Below are positions 1-7,569 of a stretch of 39,046 nucleotides of DNA, one piece after another (positions within the stretch are counted from its first letter, which is position 1; every line of letters starts with the position of its first letter). The stretch is from a virus. Under the pieces are notes generated by a model. It saw only the letters and a program-made list of their open reading frames with translations. It had not been told where the DNA came from and searched no databases. The translations under genes were made by a program, and so were the position numbers. The DNA is taken from positions 1-39,046 of IMG/VR virus record IMGVR_UViG_3300021085_000082; one strand, given 5' to 3'.

Positions 1-84
1 TTTGAAAAGAGCGGTAGCACAACTTACACTTATAGTTTTACATTTAGCTTGACCGCTGAAAACAGCGGGGAGGGTGGTGAATAG
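1..84 (+). CDS. C-terminal end of an unidentified protein (partial)
   Basis: The first frame is open from the window edge to a TAG at 82-84 and gives the last 27 residues of a protein rich in Ser, Thr and Gly, ending TAENSGEGGE. The alternation of polar and aromatic residues suggests a beta-rich tail. It lies upstream of a promoter-like region, so it probably ends a preceding transcription unit. Nothing in the fragment identifies a family; a virion protein is possible because structural genes would be expected to the left. Confidence 0.55.
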   Translation, partial: FEKSGSTTYTYSFTFSLTAENSGEGGE

Positions 85-116
85 TATAAGTTTCAGAAAA
101 TTATATGTGGACTAAT

Positions 117-146
117 TTAGTTGATTAATCAATCAAATGATATAAT
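117..146 (+). promoter_or_regulatory. Extended -10 promoter with palindromic operator candidate
   Basis: TATAAT at 141-146 is preceded by TGA, making an extended -10 element. A weak -35 (TTAGTT, 117-122) lies 18 nt upstream. The spacer contains the perfect 12-bp palindrome TTGATTAATCAA at 121-132, where a repressor could sit. It precedes the rightward run of small membrane protein and curli genes and is the only promoter-like site seen before that block. It is inferred by eye. Confidence 0.5.
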
Positions 147-171
147 AAATGCTTCACACAGGAGGTGAAAT

Positions 172-330
172 ATGGATTTTTTATTAGATATAATAACAAC
201 AGTTACTTACATTGTTACTGGTGCGTCTTTAATAGCTGCTTGGACTCCGTCTCAAAAGGATGATAAGTGGATAGGAAAGATGTTTTCCTACATAGATTTA
301 CTTGCACTTAATTTTAAAGTCAAGAAATAA
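172..330 (+). CDS. Small single-TM membrane protein (52 aa)
   Basis: A strong ribosome site (AGGAGGTG at 160-167) precedes the ATG. The 52-residue product has a hydrophobic N-terminal half (about residues 3-25, FLLDIITTVTYIVTGASLIAAW) and a polar, lysine-rich end. It is the first gene after the promoter near 117-146 and is followed 4 nt later by another membrane protein. Size and position before lysis-like and secretion genes would suit a small holin or membrane accessory protein, but there is no diagnostic motif, so the role is open. Confidence 0.7.
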   Translation: MDFLLDIITTVTYIVTGASLIAAWTPSQKDDKWIGKMFSYIDLLALNFKVKK

Positions 331-334
331 GTAA

Positions 335-682
335 ATGGATGCGGTTGCGATAATAACCGAATTAGGTTTTCCTGTTGCAGCTGCATTCGGACTAGGTTGG
401 TTTATATACAAATTAATAATGCGTATTGTAGACGGCATGGAAACTAAACTCGATGTTGTTGATCAAAAGGTAGCAGAACAAATATCAGCAATAGAAGAGC
501 GTTTAGGATCTAAACTTGATTCTCAACACGGTATTCTGGTAGCATTAATTGACAGAGTGCGAAGTTTAGACAACGAGATTATAAGGCAAGATACTCTTAT
601 AAAAACTATTCTCGGAGTACCACAGTTAATAGATAGCAATAAGATTGCTAAGGCGGATAGAGATGACCAAAGAAGAGATTAA
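335..682 (+). CDS. Membrane-anchored coiled-coil protein
   Basis: The 115-residue protein has one N-terminal membrane segment (about residues 4-30, AAAFGLGWFIYKLIM) followed by a long heptad-rich helix (about 35-90) and a charged tail. The layout, a TM anchor plus coiled coil, resembles small phage proteins annotated as holin-associated or haemolysin XhlA-like. The next gene (csgF) starts inside its last 20 nt. It could be part of lysis or a partner of the curli proteins; no family is assigned. Confidence 0.7.
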   Translation: MDAVAIITELGFPVAAAFGLGWFIYKLIMRIVDGMETKLDVVDQKVAEQISAIEERLGSKLDSQHGILVALIDRVRSLDNEIIRQDTLIKTILGVPQLIDSNKIAKADRDDQRRD

Positions 683-1160
683 AGAAGCCAAAGAAAAAGA
701 TTTAATAATTAAAATTGTATCTTTGATAGGCATAGTTTTATTTGTATGTATATTTGTACAGAATGTAAAATCAGATGAAATGGTACATAAATTTAAGTCG
801 CCTTCTTTTTCGGGTATAGGAACATCAGCTCATTATTTAACTATAGAAAATCAACAATATTCTAGGCGTATGACCGTGAAGGCAGAGCTGAAAGCATTGC
901 AAGATGAAATAGAAAGAGACAAAGAAAATACAACACTTGCAAGATTTATAAGAAACTTAGAGTCTAGAATATATGCACAGTTATCTAGACAGCTTGTAGA
1001 GAATCTATTTGGAGAGACTCCCAGCGATAGTGGTGTTTTAACTTTAGAAGGAAACACTATAGAGTATAATGTTGTAGACGGAATAATAACTTTAAACATT
1101 ACAGATTCAGATGGTAATACGACAACTATATCTCTTCCTATCGGGAATTTTGCTTTCTAG
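663..1160 (+). CDS. csgF: CsgF-like curli assembly protein
   Basis: After an N-terminal hydrophobic segment (about residues 19-37), the sequence follows the CsgF pattern: an F-K-S-P-S-F-S-G stretch matching the conserved F-x-N-P-x-F-G-G, a middle helix ending in SRIYAQLSRQLVENLF, and the closing beta segment with LEGNTIEYNVVDGIITLNIT and TTTISLP. CsgF is known to bind CsgG at the outer membrane and position the fibre nucleator. ATG 663 is preferred to 645 because AAGGCGG lies 7 nt upstream. The N-terminus is longer and more charged than a normal signal peptide, with no clear AxA site, so it may stay anchored. The end overlaps csgG by 50 nt. Confidence 0.9.
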   Translation: MTKEEIKEAKEKDLIIKIVSLIGIVLFVCIFVQNVKSDEMVHKFKSPSFSGIGTSAHYLTIENQQYSRRMTVKAELKALQDEIERDKENTTLARFIRNLESRIYAQLSRQLVENLFGETPSDSGVLTLEGNTIEYNVVDGIITLNITDSDGNTTTISLPIGNFAF

Positions 1161-1977
1161 CTGTGCTTTATTATTTGACCCAATAGAAAACAACATACCC
1201 CCGTTACAAAGAATAGAGAAGCCAGAGATTGGATCTCTTCTTGTATATGAGCTTGCATCAATAAAAAATGCAAATAAGGTAAAGCCAGTTATAGCTATAT
1301 ACGCAGGATCTTTTACAGACCAAACAGGGCAAAGAAGAAGTAATAGCAACTATGCAACATTCTCAACAGCAGTAACACAATCCCCAGACGCATATCTTAT
1401 AAGAGCACTTAAGCATGCTGGAAGTAATAATGACGGCTTTTTTGAAGTTGTTGAACGTGTTGGATTGGACAACGTAACAAAAGAACGTCAAATAATAAGA
1501 AGTACACGAAAAGAATTTAAAGAAAATACACAATTACAGCCATTAATGTTTGCAGGTTTGCTAATGCAGGGTGGTGTGATATCTTATGAAAGTAACCTAA
1601 AAAGCGGTGGTGCAGGTGCTAGATATCTTGGAATAGGAATGTCTAGACAATATAAGCAAGACACAGTGACTATATCATTAAGAACTGTATCTGTAAGTAC
1701 GGGAAAGGTTTTGCTTGAAGTGTTGGTAACAAAGACAATACTTAGTGCATCTATTGATAGTGATGTTTTTAGATTCATAACTGATGCAACTGAGCTGGTA
1801 GAAATTGAGGGCGGTTTAGTTAGGAATGAGTCTACAAACATAGCATTACAAACAGCTATAGAAACCGCAGTATTACAAACAATTAAGGAAGGTGCAGAAA
1901 AAGGATATTGGAGCATTTATGAAAACATTAAAACTATTAACTGCGATGATGATTGTGTTTCCGCTATACGCGGCTGA
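1111..1977 (+). CDS. csgG: CsgG-like outer-membrane secretion lipoprotein
   Basis: The 288-residue product has a lipoprotein signal with lipobox LSSC (Cys18, then Ala, which favours the outer membrane). The body matches CsgG by eye over its whole length: FSTAVTQS, ERVGLDNVTKERQIIR, YESNLKSGGAGARYLGIG, LRTVSVSTGKVLLEV and KTILS. CsgG forms a nonameric pore that exports curli subunits. Of the E. coli constriction residues Tyr51, Asn55 and Phe56, Phe is kept while the other two appear as Ser and Thr, so the pore neck may be altered. Length is close to the usual 262-277. Its signal region is encoded inside the end of csgF. No CsgE or CsgC is visible in the window. Confidence 0.95.
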   Translation: MVIRQLYLFLSGILLSSCALLFDPIENNIPPLQRIEKPEIGSLLVYELASIKNANKVKPVIAIYAGSFTDQTGQRRSNSNYATFSTAVTQSPDAYLIRALKHAGSNNDGFFEVVERVGLDNVTKERQIIRSTRKEFKENTQLQPLMFAGLLMQGGVISYESNLKSGGAGARYLGIGMSRQYKQDTVTISLRTVSVSTGKVLLEVLVTKTILSASIDSDVFRFITDATELVEIEGGLVRNESTNIALQTAIETAVLQTIKEGAEKGYWSIYENIKTINCDDDCVSAIRG

Positions 1978-2629
1978 CAACGAAATATATGTTGACCAAT
2001 CAGGAGCTACAGCTAACATAGATTTAGAACAACTAGGATCATCTAATATTATTGGAGGTCTTAATTCAATAGCAGGAACCCTCACACCACTAGATCTTGA
2101 TGGACTTAATTTAACACTTGATATTAATCAAATAGGTAATACTAATAAATTTCTAGGTGATATATATGGCGATAACGTAACGGGTTTTTTTGAGTTTGAC
2201 GGCGATAGCAACACCTTCACAATTCAAGCAGATCCAACAGATACTTACGGCATAAGTGGTTCAGATTATAATGTTGATGTAACTGGAAATTCTAATACAT
2301 TTACCTTAGATACAGGAGTAAGTGCACTCAGTGAAAATCTAGATCTTGATTGGATCATCAATGGCGACAGCAACACATTTGATTTTGATATAAACTATGA
2401 TGGTGCCACTAACTATGTAGATGTTGATGGCGACAGCAATACAGTTAATTTTACAGGAAGTGGTTATGCAGGAGGATATTTCTACCTTGATCAAACGGGA
2501 AACAGTAGAACCTTCAACATCATACAGTCTTCAACTCTTGCTTCTGATTGGTTACAGATTAACTCTACTGGTTCTAATGGCACTATTTGTGTCGTTCAGA
2601 ACGATGGCGGAACCTCCACAGGCTGTTGA
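1919..2629 (+). CDS. Secreted curlin-repeat protein (CsgA/CsgB-like)
   Basis: ATG 1919 gives a clean Sec signal peptide (KTLKLLTAMMIVFPLYA, cleavage after LYA), which is why it is preferred to 1892. The roughly 215-residue mature protein carries about eight imperfect units of the form hydrophobic-x-hydrophobic-D/N/Q-x-x-G-N/D-S-N-T-F, for example INQIGNTNKF, DGDSNTFTI, TGNSNTFTL, NGDSNTFDF and DQTGNSRTF. Curlin repeats stack as amyloid beta-strands; here many Gln positions are Asp, giving a very acidic fibre candidate. Two Cys lie near the C-terminus, one of them the final residue. It overlaps csgG by 59 nt and is the obvious substrate for that pore. Confidence 0.85.
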   Translation: MKTLKLLTAMMIVFPLYAADNEIYVDQSGATANIDLEQLGSSNIIGGLNSIAGTLTPLDLDGLNLTLDINQIGNTNKFLGDIYGDNVTGFFEFDGDSNTFTIQADPTDTYGISGSDYNVDVTGNSNTFTLDTGVSALSENLDLDWIINGDSNTFDFDINYDGATNYVDVDGDSNTVNFTGSGYAGGYFYLDQTGNSRTFNIIQSSTLASDWLQINSTGSNGTICVVQNDGGTSTGC

Positions 2630-3659
2630 TATAGGAAATATATCTGAGCTCACGGGCTCAGCACAGGTTATAAGAGACAAGCCATATCAGGCAAAACAAA
2701 GATTTGATATACAGCAGAATGATGAAGCTATTACTACTAATGGTCGCATGGCTATTACCTTCCTTGATGAGTCTCAGGTAAAGTTAACAGAGAACTCAAC
2801 TCTAACTATAGACGAATATATATTTGACCCCAACCCCAGTAAATCAAAAATGGCTATTACGTTTGGACTTGGTACTGCTAGGTTTATTACTGGCGGATTA
2901 AACAAAATAGACAAGAACAATATAGATCTTAAAACGCCAACAGCTAACATAGCAATTCGCGGTACTGACTTTACGGTTACTGTAGATGAGATAGGCAGAT
3001 CATTATTAATCCTTTTGCCAAATGAACTGGGTGTTGCAAGCGGGGAAATAATAGTCACCACGGCAATAGGTTCAGTAACTCTTAATAAACCATACCAGGC
3101 AACAACAGTTGATGTCTTTGAAAAATCTCCAAGCCCACCAGTGATACTTGACCTAACTCTAGACCTGATAGACAACATGCTAATAGTAACGCCACCAAAG
3201 CAAGAACAAGTAATAGAAGACTCTATTCAGACAAACAAAAAAAGCATTCTAGATTTTGATGACCTGGACATAGATTATCTGGAAGAAGACTTTTTAGATT
3301 CTGATAAAGATCTAGAGTTTACAGAGCTAGATATAAACTATTTAGATGTAAATTTCTTAGAAGACTTATTAGATGTAATAGATGCACTACAAGAAATAAA
3401 GCAGGAAGATCAGCTAGCCCAAGACGCAACATCTATCAATATAGTTGGAACTAAATTTGGTCAAGATCTAAACACACAAATAACCTCTTTTGTAACAGGA
3501 GAGGTGTTGACCATTATGCGTAGCGTAAGCGATACTGCTAGGTTAGATGTAGACTCATCTCAGAGCTATACTATTATCTTTTTACAAGACGGCACTTCTA
3601 ATATTATTAAAGTAAACGGCGGAACAGGTAGCACTATTAAAATCACTCAAACTAATTAA
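2577..3659 (+). CDS. FecR-domain protein with acidic linker and curlin-like C-terminus
   Basis: Residues about 15-170 form a FecR domain (GSAQVIRD, DEAITTNGRMAITFLDES, TLTIDEYIF, TPTANIAIRGTDFTV). A very acidic stretch follows with repeated DYLEEDFL/NYLDVNFL units, then an end with QDGTSNIIKV and GGTGSTIKITQTN that resembles curlin repeats. FecR domains bind or scaffold in the periplasm or on the surface and often pair with CHASE2 cyclases. The start is uncertain: ATG 2577 fits the overlap pattern of the operon, but TTG 2538 would add a better signal peptide (MLLIGYRLTLLVLMALFVSF). The stop codon overlaps the next start. Confidence 0.8.
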   Translation: MALFVSFRTMAEPPQAVDIGNISELTGSAQVIRDKPYQAKQRFDIQQNDEAITTNGRMAITFLDESQVKLTENSTLTIDEYIFDPNPSKSKMAITFGLGTARFITGGLNKIDKNNIDLKTPTANIAIRGTDFTVTVDEIGRSLLILLPNELGVASGEIIVTTAIGSVTLNKPYQATTVDVFEKSPSPPVILDLTLDLIDNMLIVTPPKQEQVIEDSIQTNKKSILDFDDLDIDYLEEDFLDSDKDLEFTELDINYLDVNFLEDLLDVIDALQEIKQEDQLAQDATSINIVGTKFGQDLNTQITSFVTGEVLTIMRSVSDTARLDVDSSQSYTIIFLQDGTSNIIKVNGGTGSTIKITQTN

Positions 3660-5407
3660 TGAAACGTATACTATTCACAATACTTATAATACTAGGAATG
3701 CCATTAGTATTTAAAAGCACTCCTACAGAAATACTTAAATTAAAAATATACGATGCTTTAGTCAAAGAACAGGATCCATCTGGTTATTTTACAGTCATAA
3801 ATCTTGATGAAGATTTTATAAATCAAGAGGGCGGATATCCAGTTCCAAGATCCAGGCTTGCACAAATAAATAAAGATATATTAGATGCTGGTGCTTTGGG
3901 GGTGGGTTGGGTTATTGCATTTCCTCACCCAGATCGACTCGGGGGAGATAAAGAATTTGCAGAGTCTTTACAACAAGGTACATCAATATTGGCAATGTTT
4001 GAAGCCCCAAATCAAATATACCCAAAAACAGTTGGAACTGTAATGCTGGGTACAGGTAAAGGTGGTATGTTATCCAAAGGTGTAGTTCAAAATACTAACA
4101 ACCTTAGAAATTATATACAACAGGGTATTGCAACTGCACCTACCGATATAGACAATCTTGTCAGAAGAATACCTTTATTATTAAAAACACCTGACGGATA
4201 TGTTCCCGCGTTTGGTACGGAGGTTTTAAAAGCACTCGTTGGTGCAGATACTTATGTCATCAAAAGCAATGAGCTTGGCATAGAAGAGATAAGGGTGAAA
4301 GGATTAGATCCTGTTAAAACAGATTCACTGGGAAGAAAGTGGATTAGTTGGATAAGAACACCAGAAACCACATTGGATGAAATGAATGTTCTTAATAAGT
4401 TTGTTTTTATTGGAGTTACTGCTCCAGGAATCTCACCACAAATAGCAACCCCAGTTGGATTATTGGAACCACATAAAATTCAAGCTGCATTATCTGAGTC
4501 AATTCTTGTAAAAAACTCTCCAAGGGTTCCAGATTTTGCTTTGGCGTTGGAAATTGCAATTTTTGGAATTTTCGTGTCTCTGACATGGCTTGTAATCAAT
4601 TATCTTGGTGTTACTAAGGGCATATGTATGGCAGTAATTTTGCTGTTAACCACGGGGCTCTCAGGAGTTATTAGCATTCAAAAAGGGTTTTTGATAGATT
4701 TTTCGTGGACTTTTGTGTCTCAGTTTATAACTGGAGCTATTGCGTTCTATTTGAACTTTAGAAAGCAGCATAAATTGCGTCAACAGATAAAAAAACAATT
4801 TGAACATTATCTAGATCCAAGACAAGTTAAACAATTACAAAAAAATCCAGACCTCCTGAAACTCGGGGGAGAAAAAAAAGAAGCAACATTTTTATTTACA
4901 GATGTTAGAGGCTTTACAAATTTAAGTGAGAAGCTAGAACCAGAACAAGTAACAGAAATTATGAACAAGGTTTTAACAGTTCAAGTGGAATGCGTTCAGG
5001 CTCATGGTGGTATGGTAGATAAATTTATTGGCGATGCATGTATGGCTATTTTTTCAGCACCACTATATTTAGATCAGCATGAGAAGAGAGCGGTAGCTTG
5101 TGCACAAGATATGAGAACAGCAATAAGACAGTTGCAAAAAGAATTACCAGAACCAATAGCAATTGGTATTGGAGTAAATACTGGATATGCAGTTATTGGA
5201 AACATGGGATCACAAACTAGATTTGATTATTCTGCTATTGGTGACTGTGTAAATACAGCTGCTAGATTAGAGTCAGCAACCAAGGAGGCGGGCGTAGATA
5301 TATTGATTGGCGAATCAACTGCAAAAAAAGTCAATAATAAGTTAAAATTGTTAGAACCAATAAAAGTTAAAGGAAAAGAAAAGCCTTTAATCATATATAC
5401 AGTTTAA
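3659..5407 (+). CDS. CHASE2-domain class III adenylate/guanylate cyclase
   Basis: The 582-residue membrane sensor has an N-terminal TM (1-20), an extracytoplasmic CHASE2 domain (about 25-285), three TM segments (about 292-367) and a cytoplasmic class III cyclase domain (about 400-580). The catalytic site looks intact: metal aspartates in FTDVRGFT and DKFIGDA, the base-selecting Lys in DKFIGD and Asp in FDYSAIGD, and the transition-state Asn and Arg in CVNTAARLE. It should make cyclic AMP from ATP in response to a periplasmic cue. The ATG overlaps the fecR-like stop, so the pair is probably translationally coupled. This is an unusual gene for a phage. Confidence 0.93.
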   Translation: MKRILFTILIILGMPLVFKSTPTEILKLKIYDALVKEQDPSGYFTVINLDEDFINQEGGYPVPRSRLAQINKDILDAGALGVGWVIAFPHPDRLGGDKEFAESLQQGTSILAMFEAPNQIYPKTVGTVMLGTGKGGMLSKGVVQNTNNLRNYIQQGIATAPTDIDNLVRRIPLLLKTPDGYVPAFGTEVLKALVGADTYVIKSNELGIEEIRVKGLDPVKTDSLGRKWISWIRTPETTLDEMNVLNKFVFIGVTAPGISPQIATPVGLLEPHKIQAALSESILVKNSPRVPDFALALEIAIFGIFVSLTWLVINYLGVTKGICMAVILLLTTGLSGVISIQKGFLIDFSWTFVSQFITGAIAFYLNFRKQHKLRQQIKKQFEHYLDPRQVKQLQKNPDLLKLGGEKKEATFLFTDVRGFTNLSEKLEPEQVTEIMNKVLTVQVECVQAHGGMVDKFIGDACMAIFSAPLYLDQHEKRAVACAQDMRTAIRQLQKELPEPIAIGIGVNTGYAVIGNMGSQTRFDYSAIGDCVNTAARLESATKEAGVDILIGESTAKKVNNKLKLLEPIKVKGKEKPLIIYTV

Positions 5408-5415
5408 GAGGAATT

Positions 5416-5898
5416 ATGAAAGCATTATTAAAAAACATAGTAGGTGCAGTCGCCCCAACCTTGGGTTCTGCATTGGGCGGACCAATGGGAGGCATGGCAG
5501 CTAATATGATATCTGAAGTACTAGGCGTTCCCAACACACCTAAGTCAATACAAAAAGCCATACAAGAAGCAACACCAGAACAAATGCTTGAGCTAAAAAA
5601 AGCAGAGCAGGCATTTGAAGTTCAGATGAGAGAGCTAGATGTAGATGTCTTTAGGCTAGAGGTTGCTGATGGACAGGATGCCAGAAACAAGTTTAGTAAA
5701 GATTGGACAGCAAGAATTATGGGAATAGCAGTCGTTGGTGGATTTATGGGTTACATATTTCTCGTTACCTTGCAGCCACCAGAGCAAAATAGCGAAGCTT
5801 TAATAAATTTAGTTTTAGGATATTTAGGTGGTTTGGCTAGTGCTGTGATATCTTTTTATTTTGGTGCTTCTAACTCATCAAACGATAAACAGGATTAA
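5416..5898 (+). CDS. Holin-like protein (GTA holin 3-TM type)
   Basis: ATG 5416 follows AGAGGAATT. The 160-residue product has a glycine-rich amphipathic N-terminus (about 5-37), a charged helix typical of this family (ELKKAEQAFEVQMRELDVDVFRLEVADGQDAR, about 58-92), then membrane segments at about 103-122 and 133-152. This matches the architecture of 3-TM holins of gene transfer agents. Holins open the inner membrane to time lysis. It sits between the curli/cyclase cassette and the tail genes. A second holin-like gene lies at 35926. Confidence 0.7.
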   Translation: MKALLKNIVGAVAPTLGSALGGPMGGMAANMISEVLGVPNTPKSIQKAIQEATPEQMLELKKAEQAFEVQMRELDVDVFRLEVADGQDARNKFSKDWTARIMGIAVVGGFMGYIFLVTLQPPEQNSEALINLVLGYLGGLASAVISFYFGASNSSNDKQD

Positions 5899-5901
5899 CG
5901 C

Positions 5902-7569
5902 GTGGCTGGATTTAAACTTACAACATTTAGCGGGATAAACAAAAAGATCTCTCCAAGACTTATACCAGAGGATATGGCTCAGGACGCACAAAATGTTTTT
6001 TTGGATTCAGGAAGAATAGAAGGCTTGCCAATAGATGTCAATGATGCATCAGAGCCAAGCACGCATCCAGCAAGTGATATATCAGGAACAACAAAGACAA
6101 TACACAAAGTAACCGCAAATCAATGGCTTACATTTGATGATGATGTTGACATTATTAACAGCCCTATAAAAGAGGACCAATATGGAAGATTCTACTTTAC
6201 TGGCTATGGTACTTTTCCTAAGTACGGCAATAGCTCTACTTTATTTTCAGGATCTGGTCCCTATCCAACTGCAACATTTAGGCTTGGTCTTCCAAATCCA
6301 GCAGCAATAACAAGCATAGCTGTCGATAATACATCAGCAGATCCAGGTGCTGCAATCAGCTCAAGAGCCTATTTATACACAGAGGTTACAAGTTTTGGAG
6401 AGGAAGGTCCTCCATCCGCAGTCACCTCAAGCGACATTGTTGACGCATCGAACGGCTCAACCGTAACAGTAACCCTTCCCGCAATAACATCAGGCAACTA
6501 CTCAATAGCTAAAAGAAGGATTTATAGAACAGATGTTAATGGTGTGTTTAGGTTTGTTGGAGACACAACAACAACAACAGCACATGCAATTAGCGATACT
6601 GTCCTGGATGATGTTCTCGGGGAAGAAATAGAATCAGCCGACAATCTTGCACCGCCAGATGATGTAACAGCATCACATCCAGACGGACCAATGTTAGGGC
6701 TTACTACTATGCCAAACGGTATTACGTCAGGCTTCTCAGGAAATACTTTACTATTTAGTGAAGCATTTTTACCACACTCATACCCACTTGGTAATCAGTT
6801 AACGACAAAAGACGATATTGTTGCTATAGCATCTATCGCCTCGGGTCTTCTTATAACAACTAAAGGCAAACCATTAATGGCTTCTGGAACAGACCCAAGC
6901 TCTATGGCTATGGTTGAAATAGATGCAAATCTGCCCTGTAGTAATAAAAGATCTTTAGTAGACATGGGAGAGTATGCGATTTACTCTTCTCCAGATGGAT
7001 TGGTGCTAGCATCAAATTCAGGAATACAGCTTATAACTGAACAAATAATGACAAGAGATCAGTGGCAAGACTATTACCCAGAGAATGTGGATGGCTACGA
7101 GTATGAAGGAAAGTATATTGGATTCACATGGGACGGAACAAACTCCTCCACTAAAAGAGGATTTCTATTTGATCCTAGGGGACAGAAGAATGCTTTTGTT
7201 AACTTAGACTTTTATGCAACCGCAGGATATAACGATAGACAAGAAGATGTTTTATATTTGGTAATAAACGGAACTCTTAAAAAATTTGTACAGGGCACAA
7301 CTCCCAGATCTTATCTTTGGAAATCTAAAGAATTTTATACAAACAGACCGCTGTCACCAGGAATAGCAAAAGTTAGTGCAGAGTCGTATAGCTCACTTAC
7401 TTTTAAAATGTATGCTGATGGAAATTTAAAGCATACACAAACCGTAACAAGTGAAAATATATTTAGATTACCTGGAGGATATAAGGCTAAATCTTTTGAG
7501 ATACAATTAGAAGGAACAGACATAGTTAATGAAGTTTGTGTTTATGAGAGTCCACAGGAGATAGTCTAA
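5902..7569 (+). CDS. Tail-associated virion protein
   Basis: The start is GTG. The 555-residue protein is beta-rich, with no membrane segment. The N-terminus (GFKLTTFSGINKKISPRLIPEDMAQDAQNVFLDSGRIEG) is of the kind found in phage proteins encoded beside tail fibres. A central part (about 140-260) looks like a fibronectin-like repeat (SSRAYLYTEVTSFGEEGPPS). It lies 3 nt after the holin-like gene and abuts the tail fibre, so a role in the tail tip or adsorption apparatus is inferred. Confidence 0.65.
   Translation: MAGFKLTTFSGINKKISPRLIPEDMAQDAQNVFLDSGRIEGLPIDVNDASEPSTHPASDISGTTKTIHKVTANQWLTFDDDVDIINSPIKEDQYGRFYFTGYGTFPKYGNSSTLFSGSGPYPTATFRLGLPNPAAITSIAVDNTSADPGAAISSRAYLYTEVTSFGEEGPPSAVTSSDIVDASNGSTVTVTLPAITSGNYSIAKRRIYRTDVNGVFRFVGDTTTTTAHAISDTVLDDVLGEEIESADNLAPPDDVTASHPDGPMLGLTTMPNGITSGFSGNTLLFSEAFLPHSYPLGNQLTTKDDIVAIASIASGLLITTKGKPLMASGTDPSSMAMVEIDANLPCSNKRSLVDMGEYAIYSSPDGLVLASNSGIQLITEQIMTRDQWQDYYPENVDGYEYEGKYIGFTWDGTNSSTKRGFLFDPRGQKNAFVNLDFYATAGYNDRQEDVLYLVINGTLKKFVQGTTPRSYLWKSKEFYTNRPLSPGIAKVSAESYSSLTFKMYADGNLKHTQTVTSENIFRLPGGYKAKSFEIQLEGTDIVNEVCVYESPQEIV

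Noticed and set aside
645-662. Longer CsgF start at 645
   Set aside because: ATG 663 has a better placed ribosome site, and the additional six residues are not needed for the family match.
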